This document shows positions 50,102 through 64,000 of a DNA stretch of 64,000 nucleotides, piece by piece (position 1 is the stretch's first letter; each line of letters starts with the position of its first letter). This DNA is from Acanthochlamys bracteata. Lineage: Eukaryota > Streptophyta > Magnoliopsida > Pandanales > Velloziaceae. The notes beneath the pieces were generated by a model that was not told where the DNA came from, searched no databases, and saw nothing but the letters and a program-made list of their open reading frames with translations. A program made the translations under genes and the position numbers. The stretch is taken from assembly GCA_019914995.1 (NCBI GenBank), contig CM034128.1, positions 1,304,501-1,368,500 of the forward strand, written 5' to 3'.

Positions 50102-52713
50102 TCAGAGTATGTCGATAAGAGTAACAGATTCTTGAGCTATCCAAAATGGAATCGATGCAGATGAGTCCTTGCGTAACTTACTTGCGTACTCTTCCCATCT
50201 AGAAGATGCTAGTTTGAAGTCGTCCCAGTTGAAGGAGCACTCTGCATCACTGCAAAGGCTGCGTCTGAAGAATAAATCACTTAGTTGATTGTTGCATGTC
50301 AAGGTAGATTCAGATTTTTTCCTATTTGCAAGCGTGCATGAGTTACATGTCGATATATGACTTCCAACTTTTCTCCTTGCCGTTGACAGTTCAGGAGCTT
50401 TCCAATAGTAAAACTGAACCACCTGTTCCAAAAATTCGATCACAACAACCATGAGTTCTCATACTTCGGATAGAAAACCATTGCTTCTAAAATGTTCTCA
50501 TACATCGGATAAAAAACCATTGCTTCTAAGATATTCTCATACATCATAATAACAATTCTTTCAGTATTATGTTGGCATGATAACAATGGGGGTTACGCGT
50601 GCTGCTTAACTGAACCTAAAAATTAATACCTGAAGAGCATGCAAACTGTTAGAGAATTCTTTGTCATATACTTCGATCCCTTTGCGAATTCCTAAAGGCT
50701 TGTCAAGTAGAAGAACATCACATGATGAATCAGAGGTACCACATTCTGCATCACTCAAAGAACAGAAATGAAACCCAAGTGCATGCAATCTAGCACTACG
50801 TATATCAAAACCCATCTGCTCATGAGGAAACCAGTACATGTTATCAGAAGCGGGAAAAGGAATGAGATGTTGTCCCTGCTCATGATCATCAGAGTTTGGT
50901 AAGTTCTGAGAGATTAGAGAGATAATCTTAGCATCCTCATTGTATGAGCTGTCACGGGTAAACCAAAACGTTAGTGTTAGTCTTTCACCATCTGTGACCT
51001 GCCATAAGAAAGGAATACCTAGTCATGTAAATACTAGAAAATCAGTTATCCAGCACCTTTAAAGGGAGGTGGTGTGAAGTAGGAAAGAAGAATCAACAAC
51101 AGTTAAGTTAATTGAAATACCTCATCTACAGAATGGATATTGCGGGCGTCAGCAGTGTAGATCAAGACATCCTGATATATAGGAACAATATGAGCTATCA
51201 TATAACCAACTAATTAACATCCGCTTTAGGATGGCAGTCTATTAGCATGTTATACAACTATATAGACATAGATTCAAAACTACTTCTGCTACTTCTCGTA
51301 GCGAACACTTGCTTTAGAAGAGTCAGTGAGACGTGGGAAAAAGAAAGCGAGAGTGCATACCCCAGCAACTGGAACAACAGATGATGGCTTCCCATGCTTG
51401 AAGTGGAAAGTTCCTCCGTCAAAATCCTTTCCATGACTGTTCAAGTAACAAACTGCCTTCATCACAAGTGTAAGCAGTCAGCATCGCATATCAACAAAAT
51501 CATGGAGCTAACTCCTACATAAAACATTATGTCCATTTCTGCTTATGTGCATGCAAAAAATTAATCTGAAAAGAGCACTTTGTTCTAACTACATGGATGT
51601 CACAGTCCCTTAATCTTAAGTAAGCTTACAATTTGGAAGTATTACTCAACCACACTCACTGCAAAGTCACGTTGCTTGAGATAAGGCCTATTATCATCAC
51701 TATGCCAACCAATGCTTGCACCTTTACACCAACTGCTTCATCAAAAAATATCTCATTGTCATACAATCAGCACAAAATTAGAATAGGAAACATAGAATTT
51801 AAGGGAGCATAAACTTCCAACCAAATATTTCTAACTAGGAATTAAATATAAGAAGACTAACGACAAAAATCTTGTGAACTTCTCCCCAGCAACGGTACAT
51901 CAAGGATATGCAAGTCCTCTAAGAAAATGCCTATGTGACCCAACCTAAATTAGAATCAACCCGCTTACCAAGATTTGTGCAAAACTTTTAATGTTCCAAA
52001 TAAACTGATACTTCCATTCTGCTTTCTACAATCTAAACCAAATACAAAGAATCAACGAAGCTAAATATAACGGATAATTCAATGGATATCCAATAAGTTA
52101 TACCTCTGTAAGTTCCTCATCTACAAATGAACAACATTAGTTTCAAATAATTGAAGACATCCCGATTTGACATGAAACTAAATGATACTAATCAATCAAC
52201 TCTCAACACGATTCAATTGCAAATATAAATCTTTCGTACGATATAATCAGACAAGACCAACCAAGCAAACCAAGGATACTAACTTTATTAAATCTACAGC
52301 AAATTAAGACCAAGAGGAAAAAAAAGAATCGACCTTATAAGACCAGTGAACTCAGTGAAGAGCTGGAAGTGGCAATCGAATGTGTCTTCAACTAAATCTT
52401 TGATCTTGTCTCTAATTTCTAAGAACGGGAGAAGAAGATGAGCACAGTTAGTTGCAATCAAGTGAAGCAGTGTCGTGGAAAGAACGCCAGTGCGGTAACC
52501 GGCTGTGCCGCAGCTCCGGTGGATGAATTCCAACTCCTGGTTTTTGTTCCAAAAAATTAAACATCAGAAAAATAAATTTCACAATTAATTACTGCTTAAT
52601 CAAAAAAAATGAAATCAAAAGAAAATTGTTGAGCTAACGTTGCAGAGATCTGGGTTGATGAATTCGTGAAGCAGGAGACGAGGATGATCGCCGCAGTGTT
52701 CTTCTTTTTCCAT
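50102..52713 (-). CDS. 2-oxoglutarate/Fe(II) oxygenase, prolyl-4-hydroxylase-like fold
   Basis: Seven exons: 52639-52713, 52334-52536, 51660-51732, 51361-51456, 51121-51171, 50630-50998 and 50102-50422, in frame, 395 residues. The start gives MEKEEHCGDHPRLLLHEFIN. The iron site reads GWHSDDN (His103, Asp105), with the distal His162 in ADARNIHSVD and the 2-oxoglutarate Arg172 in GERLTLTFWF. GGTFHF and VAGDVLIYTA are the usual core strands. About 200 residues of family-specific sequence follow (FPASDNMYWF, FNWDDFKLASSRWEEY). No signal peptide or membrane helix is visible, unlike the ER collagen-type P4Hs. Arabidopsis has a small group of such uncharacterised proteins of nearly the same length. 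The substrate is unknown. The full catalytic set is present, so activity is likely. Confidence 0.88.
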
Positions 52714-53938
52714 CGATCCGCTGCGGCGAACAAGACTGGGAAAACCTGTTCCTTTATTATTATTATTTTTGTAAGGCTAAAACCTATATAGTTATTTTTC
52801 ATAAATCAGCTATAATATTTTTTTTGTGTTTAAGGAAATTATTGTGTTTCTCTTACAGTTCATATATCAAATAGCAATAAAACAAATGTTGATTTTAAAA
52901 CATTATCCAGGCCACTTATTTTGTTATAAATTGTTAAATTCGGAAACAAGCATGCTTTCTGAAATTTAATCTTCAAATAAAAAGTTTAAATCCAATTAAT
53001 CTTATTTTGAAAAAGTAAAGTATTGAATAATTAATTGATATTTTTAGCAAGTAAACTGAAATTTTAAGATGCTCTGGTGTTGGATAGAGTGAAAAATGTA
53101 ATGCCTTTTTTTGTAATCTCACTCTTTTAACAAATGTTATAGTTTGAAACATTTATAAACTAACATGCACTAAATTGAATGTTACTAAAGCAAAAGTAAA
53201 ACTCATTGAAAACAACTTTTAGCTCCGTTTCAAAAGCTTTTTTTTCTCATATTTTTCATTAATTTTAATAATATTTATAAATTATTAAAAACTTTTAAAA
53301 AAATTTATGCTATAAAATTTTATTATTGGTACTTTATAATTTTTTAAATAAAAAAGCTAAAATTTTAAAATATTTTTTATTTAAAAAAAATTTTATCATA
53401 AATATTTCCAAATATTCTCGATATTTATAATAGAAAATAAGAGGAAATACATCAACCAAAATCCGAGTAGAGCATATTTTAAGACCAAATTAATGGTACT
53501 ACCAAAATCAACTAACAATTCCAATTTCAATTGAATATTATTTAAAAGTGTTTTATCAATTATTAATCTAAAATAGAAGGAAAAAAAATCTTACATAGAC
53601 AATATCAAGCAATCCACTATTACACAACGAACAACATTTTGCAGAACACGGAAGAGAATAGATCAATGGTCAGACAACATCTGCTGTCCTGAATTCATGA
53701 GGCATTGTTATTGAGAAATAAGTTTACAAAAAATTTTCATTACAATCAAACTGAAGTCACGTTGGTTAAAAAGATTCCAATTTGAAACAATGCTTACAAG
53801 CAGCTTCGAAGGAGGAAAACAAAATAAATTATGAATGAATTGGCAAGATGTATGTCAAAGCTAATTAACATGAAATTGAAAGAAATACAACAGAACGGTG
53901 TCGACGACTCTTTTTAGCTGGACTTCTTCTGAGTAAAA
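52714..53938. other. Intergenic spacer with one AT-rich element
   Basis: It holds the promoter/5' UTR of the oxygenase gene (next to 52713) and the actin 3' UTR (about 53600-53938). Between them is an AT-rich MITE-like stretch (53218-53425: left edge TAGCTCCGTTTCAAAAGC, right edge ATTTCCAAATATTCTCGA). No gene. Confidence 0.45.
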
Positions 53939-55551
<1,613 letters not shown>

Positions 55552-56320
55552 CTTCTATCTCTGAAAGAGAACAAAAGCCATAGAATCCAACCGAAGCATT
55601 AATTTGGCCTTAATCTATAAAAAACCAGCCATCGGATATTATGATGTACCTTCTAAAAACGTAGTGCAAGAAATTGCTTTGTAAGTCTCGAACTATTACG
55701 TTTTTAGAAGATTCAACCGGATCTGATGTTATTAAGCAAAAGCATCGATAATGCTTAAGCTCACTATCTATCTATAAGGCACGCTTGACGCAAAAAGAGA
55801 ATCAGGTCAAACCTAAGCAGGATTTGTCTCTGAGGAAACTCCTCGACCACATAGAACATGTTTCAATTCATACACCGCTAACCCATTCAAGCTATGCGGC
55901 ATAAACAAAAACATCTTGTCCTCAAGATTTTCCATATCAATACAATCAGATCTTATCACCCATTTCAAAACTACATTCTCAGATCAGAAAGTCATACTAC
56001 AATTTAATAAAAATAACGAAAAAAAAAAACAAAAACGGAACGGACAAAATAAACAAGATCAAGCAATGGGATTCAATTCTTTCAATCAATCTGCAAAAAA
56101 AAAGGAAAAAAAAGAAAGAACAAACAGATTTGAACTTTGCGAATAAAATTGCTTAGCTCTTACCGGACAACGACAAAGAATTGAGGGTGCAACTGGTGAT
56201 CGCCTTGAGATCGAGATAGATTTGAAGAAGAAGAAATGGAGAGAGATTTAACTGAAGGAGGGCTTGGTCATTGTGAGAGAAGAGAGAGATAAAATGGCGG
56301 GAGGTTATAAAGGGCGGGAA
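55552..56320 (-). promoter_or_regulatory. Actin leader intron, 5' UTR and core promoter
   Basis: The 5' UTR is split: acceptor TCTCTTTCAG ends at 55561, nine bases before the start codon, and donor TCCG|GTAAGAGC is at 56163. The roughly 600-base leader intron lies where other plant actin genes carry one, which enhances expression. On the minus strand CCCTTTATAACC (about 56304-56314) is a TATA box, placing the transcription start near 56275, followed by a CT-rich leader exon. Confidence 0.7.
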
Positions 56321-56945
56321 GACCACAATGTTTGGGACCCACTTTTTAAGGGTACCCACTACCGCAATCCTCGATCTTTCCCACCCTTCTCTGGCCCACA
56401 TTCCGCCACGTCTTTTTTAAAGGCCAATTACTAAAACTAAATAAATTAAGAAAATTTGTTTTACTTAAAAAAAAATTACGTAGAAACTTAGAAAACAATT
56501 CTTAACCATTTATTACAATTTGTTTATAATTCTAGAAAAGTTATTATTACATAAAATGCAGTGATCACGTATGTACCTAGTGCATCATTACGTTATCGCT
56601 TAAATTTTTACAACGGGAATGCAGAAGGTACCACATAAATGTCAGAATGAAATGATCCGCACCATCAAATAATGCAGCAACCAAAACAAAACACACCACA
56701 GATGTTAAAAATAAATCGACGATCTATAAAGATTACTGCAGCAAGTTCCCACCGCAATTCAGAAGTCTATATACATGCTAGCAACCTAAAATTGGTTCCT
56801 ACTTGTTTTTGCTAATTTCATATTTTTTTGGTATTTTTGTTAGAAAAGATGATGCAGTTCAGGTTTCGCCAGGTCGCATTTACACTTTTCTGCGGCTGTG
56901 TAGTTCCTCATGCTAGCACCAAACAAAATTATAGTTTTTCACGAT
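56321..56945. other. Intergenic spacer
   Basis: Actin upstream promoter on the left and the probable 3' UTR of the ALKBH10-like gene on the right (about 56580-56945). No gene is seen. Confidence 0.4.
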
Positions 56946-59900
56946 CTATGTAGATGAGCCACCCGTTGACTTGCTTGCGGGCTTGTTCTTGATATTGACA
57001 GATTGGTCAGCATCTGTGCTCGATGCCACCCCTCCCTTGCCAACCAAATCGCAATTGCATTCTGATCCAGGAGAAGAATGGCTGCTGCTTTGAGCTTTCT
57101 CCACTCCAATTCCGTTCTCTCTGTGTGCGGCAGTCGCCTTACACGAGCTACTGCATGGTGATAGGGACATCACTTGAAATTGGGGTAAAGGATTACCAGA
57201 ACCAGGTGGGGGAAGAAAGACACCTGTGCCAGGAACCAGAGCATGAGGAGATGCAGGATGCCGATGAGGTGGAGTTGATACAGCTGATCCAGATGAAACA
57301 GGAGGCTCTGCCACTATAACTGGATAAGGAATTGGTGCTGGGGGCACTGGTGCAGCTGCTGCAGATACGTACAGTGGCTGTATTCCATTAGGTGGAGCTA
57401 ACTGCTGCAGACAAATTGGTGGAGAGTGGAGAACTTCAGCTGTGGCTCCCTGTTGTTTGACTGATGATGAATGGCGGATAAAGCTTGGCCTGGCATGTGG
57501 CAGTGTCCAAGGTGATGATAGGGGGGGCATAGAAGTGAACTGGGAGGCCTCAGATGGAAGGGGCTTCTTGGGTCGAACCTTCCCAAATGTTATGATAATG
57601 CGCTGCTTGCGTACAGAAGGAATGGCATGTCGGGCTAGATCAGCACTATTACCTTCCAGTATAAGAAGATTCCTGCAACCATCATAAGCATAAGCTTCAG
57701 AGAGGCAAATAATTGTAGTCTACAACATTGCATCTCAAGTTAGTGGCCATGTATTGCAGCTAATGCTTATATCCAAAGCGTCGTTGGTACTTGCTTCATC
57801 TCAAGGATAATTAAGAAACTAGCTGTAACAGGCAGATGTCGTCTGAGATCTGCCCTCAAAGAACTCTTTAGGCTTAATAGAAGAGTCTTCTGCACTTCAC
57901 AAAAAGGAAGGCAATCTACTGATTAAAAGATCTGTGTGCGCCTTAATTCGAGAATCTTTCTTAACTGAAATCAGTTTAAATCAGCTCTATAGCACACTAG
58001 AGGGAAATAAAACCTAGTTGTATTTTATGCCTTTATGAAACAAAACAAAGGCACTGCATATCTACAGACAAAGACACTCATTAGTAAAAGTCAATCATAC
58101 ACTGGTTTTAAGTTTACTTTGAGTGAACCCTTGTATCCCCCTCGATAATCAGTTAAAATTACTCGGCCAAACACCATATGACATTCAGTCAGAAATAAGC
58201 TGCAAATAGGCCTGCCATACCACAAAGGCCACAAGTATGGCTGCGAATGATCTCCCTACAAAATGCAACCCTTTGTCACACCATCATACTGAAGGAGGTA
58301 TTAATATAAAAAATATCTCATTTACCAAAAGAAGAGCTAGATTGGTTGATTACCTCATTAAAAAAATCAATTGCACAGAAGTTAGGTCTAACAGCCAAAA
58401 CTTGCATCTTAATCAAACGATCAATAACATAATGTAAAGATTCTGGAATGGTCTCCACCTTCCTCTCTGAATAGATAACAAAAAGAAACAATCATAGAAG
58501 TACAATAAACTGCCGTTTATTACATGTGAATCTCTGTGAAATATAAAACTTGCCTCTATGCATACCAGTTGAATTATCATCTTCTGAAGGACCACCAGTA
58601 ATGGCGATGCCTAGCTGAATCATGTCTCTTCCATGTCCCCTTGATGGTCTCTTTGCTAAGACCATCGTCTGTCCTGTATATCAGTATATGAACATATGTA
58701 CATCAATGTTCGCAGGATGATTTATAAATAACTAAGCTATATGATCTCTTGACAACCCAAACATATCTAAGTAGGTAAATTTACTCTTTGGAGTTTGCAC
58801 ATTCTTCATCACCAACCTTATACATGGAAACATTAAGTATAGACCTTATAAGATTGATGAATTCATGACTTCAGAAAAGAAACCAACAAACTGCTATTTA
58901 GGTCACTGCAAATATTCAGTCAATAGTTGCATAAAAATAGAATTTGTTGTATCATGGATCCGTAGGAAGTTAAAAAACCTTTATGTCTAAAGGATACTAC
59001 TTAGAAGTTAATCGAGAGAAAGTATGCAGAGGATTTACAGATATGATGATCATGCCTTGAAGTTCTCCACGACGGCCAGCTGCTCTCATCTCATTTGCTA
59101 AAGTAAAGAGTCTCACTGTTTCAGCACTATTGAACAAATCTTCATATAATTTAAGCCCTTCGACAACATTCACCTAGATGACGAAGCACTATTGTTTACT
59201 TACAACAAAGAGTTACTGCAGAACCCACAATGAAGCTCAAGGTTGCAAATGTAACAACTGCGAACTTAAAAGGCACCTACTATCTTGCCATCAAGAGTCT
59301 CATTGGAAACTAAGGTTCTGAAAAGTACTTTTGTGTTTGCTTGTCAGCTTCATTTGTTTTTGTCTTCCCGTATTGCAAGGGTTGATCTTCATTAATCCCT
59401 GGAGAAGAAAAACAGAAACTGAAGTTTTCAGGGCATTTTACCTCCAATAATGCATCTACTATCAATCAAAGGCGTTTTCTTAATATTAACGAAGAGCGAC
59501 TGCAGATCATGAAGTCCCAAGAACTGAAATACCAAAGTCTAAAGATAATAGCATGATAGTAAAGGAAAAAGATTAAGTAACATTCGAGAAGCAAAATTCC
59601 ATTTTACACAGTACTAAGATATAACCTTGTATTCGTATAAAGGTGGAGAATCACCTCCTTTTGAGGTATCTAATCCAAAGAAGGTGAAACAAACAATTTC
59701 ATGTCGGAAATCAAACCAAGCAAAGATCATGTTTCAGGTCATATTTTGAGGAAATTCCAACAACCATGCAGCTTACTTGTACGCCTGATTGCACCACACA
59801 AGGAAGACCAATAGATCTCGCTCTATTTCTTACAATCTCTTATGAAAATTCACAAAGGATGAAATTGTAAAAGCTTGACATCTAGAAATGAATTTGCCAG

Positions 59901-61752
59901 GCTTAATGCACTTAGAGGTATAACATTTCCACGTGCGTTATTTCTACTACTACTATATATGGTCAAAGATCAGGAGTCATCTTACAAAACACTTCAACAT
60001 GGTTGAAGTCAAAGTGTTGAAGTTCTTTTCATTGAAGATTATTCTCATTGGATAAGATGACACAGAAAATCAATGAATGACCTATATGCATGAATGCATC
60101 CAACTCACCAGAATCATTATCAAGTGGTTGTTCTCCATACTCCGTGTTGCATTCTCCATCAGTAGTGGTGCTAGCACCATCCACTGTATGTTCAACAATA
60201 TGTCCGACACACTCAAAGAGACACTTGATTTAGTTTTCAGATTAAAGGTTCAAATCAAGACATAGATCACATTTTTTTTGAGAAGATGCTGGTCCAACCA
60301 TACTAAAATTGACTAGGAAAACATAGTTCTGCAGCCTGTATCAGTCGTGTTATTGTATATCCTGGGTGGAAGTTACCTACCTTAAGCAGTCAAGTTCATT
60401 CTGTAACTCACCATGCTCATACATTTACTGCATTAAACTACATGATCAATGCATAGGTTAAATGCAACAAAAGTATAAATGAGTAGCTAGCAGCCTTCAG
60501 AACAACATTACCGTTATTAGACAAAAAAGAAAGTAATTTGTTGTAGTTGTAATAGAAGTAATGAAAAGCATTAAAATTTGTAGCTCGTCAGTTTTACAAT
60601 AATGGAGCTGCACATCTATTAGCTAACCTCTACGCCAATTAATAGTCCTACCTACTAAGTCAAATTAGCTGCTTAGTGCAACTATTCACCAACACGTTGA
60701 CTTTTCATCACCCAATCATCATACCTTCTCCTATTGTTAGTCCATTTTTTAACAATGTCATGATAGCAACAGCTGCACCTATTGCCAAAAGTCATCAAGT
60801 AACCCAACAACTGATATAGATACAGAGATATTTCATAATTACAGAAGATAAATTCTATTCACTATATATAATAACTACCTAAATTTTTTAGTTTATAAGT
60901 TCAATGGCCCAACCACTGAGTGCAAGCTATTCTGTTTCCATTGGTTTGGCATTACTTACTACTTTTGGCAGGGTAATGTTTTAACTGTCAAGATCAAAAC
61001 AAGTGCTCAACCCACTGACTGAGGTTAAAATTCCCAAGAAACAGAAAACCCCACATGATCAACTGCTTCCTTCATTCACTGAAGGGCAACAGTTCCTTAA
61101 GAGACTAAGAACAATTCCAAAAAAAAGCATAAACTTTCACCTGATCAGCACTCAATAATTTACCTTCCTTTTCAAAAGGAGCAGTGCAAGTTTCCACCTT
61201 ATCAGTAACAGTCTCCTCTGCTTTCCCGTTTTCTACTGCAGCTGCTCTCATACCATGATTTTCAAAGCAATGAGCACGATAACTATGCCCAGACCGTATG
61301 AAATCCTTTCCCCCTGCATTATCGGTGATCTTATGTTGTTGTTGTCGTTGTTCAACTGGGCCCAGGGGCTGGCTTACTGTGGGCTGCACCATTTGCTGAT
61401 GACTGTGGTGGTCCATCGTAGCCTGCTGGAGAGCATAGTAGATTTCTGCAATGGAGAAGTGTTGCTGCATAAGGATGACTGGTGTCCAACTGAAGCGGCG
61501 CTGCTGAACAGCAGCAAATACACCGTCATAGTCAGCCGGATGATCAGCATTAGACTGAATGTGGTAGAGCAGTGCATCGATGATGCCATTGGCTGCTGCA
61601 AACTCTGAACGGAGCCGAGCGATGAAGCTGTCCTCAGCCACCAAATGCTGCTGCACTTGCTGCCGCTGCTGCTGCTGATGATATCGATGTCGTGGAAGTA
61701 CTTCATTGTAGCTAGCAGGACTAATGCTGATACTACCAGATGCCGCTGCCAT
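56946..61752 (-). CDS. ALKBH10B: ALKBH10B-like 2OG-Fe(II) RNA demethylase family protein with Pro-rich tail
   Basis: Proposed exons: 61141-61752, 60109-60223, 59626-59669, 59442-59523, 59281-59309, 59056-59173, 58566-58673, 58354-58466, 58101-58255 and 56946-57672, closing in frame at about 700 residues. N-terminus: Gln-rich, then [17 protein letters not shown] and [19 protein letters not shown], a family signature. Core: [100 protein letters not shown]. The tail of about 240 residues is Pro/Ser-rich. Arabidopsis ALKBH10B removes m6A from mRNA and affects flowering. Two starts inside the model are weakly supported (60223 versus 60183; 59309 versus 59398, where the stronger-looking acceptor leads to a stop). 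One intron has a GC donor. The usual metal-ligand His-X-Asp/Glu is not obvious to me here, so activity is not assured. Confidence 0.78.
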
Positions 61753-62860
61753 ATTTTTATGTTTTTTTCTTTGGCTAATAATATTTTATAGCATACCGAA
61801 ATTGTGATCTACTTCAGTAAGTAATTTTGACCTGAATGCACAAGAGTTTTAATACGAAGAAATAACAATAGCAACAATGTGGGAACATGACACCTGTTCT
61901 ACTAAATGAAGAAAAGTTGCAAAAACAGATATGGGAAAAGAACAAAGTTTATCAATAATCTATAAACTGGAGAGTTCTTTAAAATTGAACCAAAGTTTCA
62001 GTGTGTAGAACTTCAAACTAAAAGCAAATAACAAGTGATTTTGGCCTGAATGGAGAAGGGAAGCTAATAAATTTTATTTAAAGAAAACTCCGAACAAGAC
62101 AAAACTTCCCCAAAAGTTTTCAACAGGGGAAAATTGAAACGAACCAAAAACAAAGAGAGAAAAGAATTAAAAAAACTTCCATGCCCTTTGATTTCTCCTG
62201 AGGAGTCTTCACCAGGACTGCTAAAAATGGGGGGAAATAACTAGAATTTTGCATGCACAGTTAAAATCGGAGAAAAAGAACACAGAAATAAAAACAAGTA
62301 AAAAAAAAACAAATTATAAACAGACATTAGAAATAAATAAAAAAAACCAGTCCTACTGTGGAGGTAGAAAAATCAAACAACAAAAAAATTCCATCTGAAA
62401 CAAAATGCAGGTAAAAAAGGGAAATAAAACCCAGCAACGAGCTCCAGCAAAATAAATTAAATAAAACAGCCAAAATGTGAACAGAAATCAACTGACAACC
62501 ACCACAAAAAAAAAAAAATTCCACAAACCTAGAGAGATCTGAAGGTATATGATTTCAAAGATCTGTAGTAATTGTAGTTGGATCTGGAGATAAAATTGTT
62601 AACCGGTACGTAACTAGCGTTGGTTGCTGTTTGTTGCTTGAGAAGCACGCAGTTTTTTTTCTGGTCTAACAGCAGCTGCAATTGCTGATCTTGTTGGTTG
62701 CTCTCTTTGTTATTTACTGCTGCTTTCGTTCTTCTTCTTTCAAAAACCAGTGTTGAATATTAAACGTATTTGCAAGTTCGAACTACTAAATCGATAGTTT
62801 GGCAAACGTTAGTGACAAGGATCTCTTATAAAAATCACCATAACGATAATATATATAAGA
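61753..62860 (-). promoter_or_regulatory. Leader region and promoter of the ALKBH10-like gene
   Basis: A leader exon probably runs from about 62825 to 62529, ending at a donor CTCTCTAG|GTTTGTGG, with a long leader intron to just before the start codon. The minus strand has TTATATATATTATCG at about 62844-62858, a TATA-like box about 30 bases upstream of the proposed start. The leader includes CTGCTGTTAGACC- and GCAATTGCAGCTG-type sequence. The exact leader acceptor was not found. Confidence 0.4.
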
Positions 62861-63259
62861 ACCGCAAACCCTGGTGTGATCCTTTTCAGTGCATCTCGTT
62901 TAAGGATGGACCTATTACATTGACAAGGCAGTCTTCGATCTCAAGTTAATGTAAGGGCGTGTTTACCAACAATTCAAATTTTATTTTTTTTAAGCTCACT
63001 TTTAATATAAAATATATACAAAAAATAAAATAATTTTTTTTATCAATAAGCTTATGGAATTGCAAACTATTAAAGACAGTTGCTTTATCAAGCAATCCCT
63101 ATGGTAAGTGGCAATAGATTAGTCTCATTCCAATTCCTGAGGATCTAGTACCATTTAAAACCATTCTTATAGGCCCGAAATTGCAACGTTTTCTTGTATC
63201 TTCAAATATACACACGTGCACCGGGAAAGCTTTTGTCCTTCCTTTCCTTGTCGGGAAAC
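62861..63259. other. Promoter spacer upstream of the anthranilate synthase beta gene
   Basis: The region lies between divergent genes. An AT-rich stretch with AAGGGCGTGTTTACCAAC at its left edge (about 62953-63055) may be a partial MITE-like element. The part next to 63260 is the presumed 5' UTR. Confidence 0.35.
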
Positions 63260-63653
63260 ATGGCAGTGCCGTCACTCTCTCTCACCACCGCCGCCGCCAC
63301 GACACCGATGCTTTTCTTCCGCCGTCCTCAATCGCTAACACGTACTGCTCTCGACAATCACCGTAGGATTCAATCACAACTTGTTATCTTCTCGCTCTTG
63401 TATCTGTGTTTGTCGATCCGTGTCTGATTTGGTTGCTTTTGGTCTTGTTTGATTTTGAATGGGGGAATTAGGGTTGATGGATTGGAGAAGAAGGGGTGTT
63501 GAGAGAAGGAGAAGAGGGAATGTTTCGATGGCGATGAAGATGATGAATGTGGCGGAGTTGGATGGAGTTGTTGGAGCTATGGAAAAGCAGAGAGAGGACA
63601 GGCCGATTCTTGTCATAGATAACTATGATAGCTTCACTTACAATCTCTGCCAG
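63260..63653 (+). CDS. ASB1: Anthranilate synthase beta subunit (plastid), 5' part only
   Basis: Exons 63260-63362 and 63472-63653, in phase, with the gene running off the right edge. The first 60-odd residues, starting MAVPSLSLTTAAATTPM and including RRRGVERRRRG, are Ser/Thr/Arg-rich and poor in acids, as in a chloroplast transit peptide. The glutamine amidotransferase domain then begins with RPILVIDNYDSFTYNLCQ, and the exon ends at CAG|GTATC, where the family continues with the next block. This subunit supplies ammonia from glutamine to anthranilate synthase, the first committed step to tryptophan. The related aminodeoxychorismate synthase has a different version of this motif (DNYDSYTYN), so beta subunit is preferred. 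The open frames starting at 63194 and 63459 are pieces of this model. Confidence 0.85.
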
Positions 63654-64000
63654 GTATCAATCAAAATCAAATTAGCATCAATTAGAAAATGGAAATGAGT
63701 TTTATGCTTCTTTTAACCGTCAGTTAAGATTTGTTCTTTTGAAAATCTTATATTTTTAATGCAATAAATCCTCTTGTTGATCATATGCTTTATGTTATGG
63801 TGTGCATTTTTTGTAAAGAATATTTCTATGTGAAACATTTGATATGTGTCTATGATAGTGTGCTTTATGGTAAGCTAAAAGTGACATTACTTTATGGCTA
63901 TTGTTATGGTTTATATTTTAAAAAACTTCCAGGCATAGATTCTATTTTAATTTCATACTACTGTTTTATTTTATTCGAGAACGGCTAACTGTACTTATTG

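Noticed and set aside
61255..61706. Open frames of 117 and 110 residues overlapping ALKBH10-like exon 1
   Set aside because: They are other-frame shadows of the Gln-rich coding exon.

Overview
The window is nuclear DNA of a flowering plant, almost certainly a eudicot. Genes are split by short AT-rich introns with GT-AG (rarely GC-AG) borders, intergenic DNA is AT-rich and full of small transposon relics, and the encoded proteins are plant types (KANADI, cyclin-J18, a plant actin with a leader intron, a plastid-type anthranilate synthase beta start). I cannot name the species. There is no bacterial, phage or organellar segment and no CRISPR array.

Layout, left to right: the 5' part of a cyclin-J18 gene (-, cut by the window edge); head-to-head with it a SYP31/32-type Golgi syntaxin (+, 5 exons); convergent with that a 20-exon dihydroxyacetone kinase (-); a mitoribosomal mS23-like protein (-); a decayed Ty3/gypsy retroelement at 18.7-22.4 kb; about 8 kb of AT-rich DNA with small inverted-repeat elements; a KANADI transcription factor (+); about 8.7 kb of repeat-rich DNA that includes a second copy of a 0.6-kb inverted-repeat transposon and a miniature LTR element (TRIM); a 'gar2-related' protein of unknown function (+) with a possible 5' frameshift; then four minus-strand genes: a purple acid phosphatase, a 2OG-Fe(II) oxygenase, an actin, and an ALKBH10B-like RNA demethylase; finally the first two exons of an anthranilate synthase beta gene (+), cut by the right edge.

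The genes do not form a pathway or cluster; they are ordinary housekeeping and regulatory loci. Exon borders were set by reading splice sites and checking phase. All complete models close in frame except the 3' part of KANADI and the 5' part of the gar2-related gene, both marked. I see no convincing undescribed biological system. The points most worth a second look are two apparent GC-AG introns, the frame break in the gar2-related gene, its paired NPF motifs, the TRIM, the two-copy inverted-repeat element, the abundant AT-rich miniature elements, and the retroelement whose outer ends carry a matching 5-bp flank but do not match each other as LTRs should.
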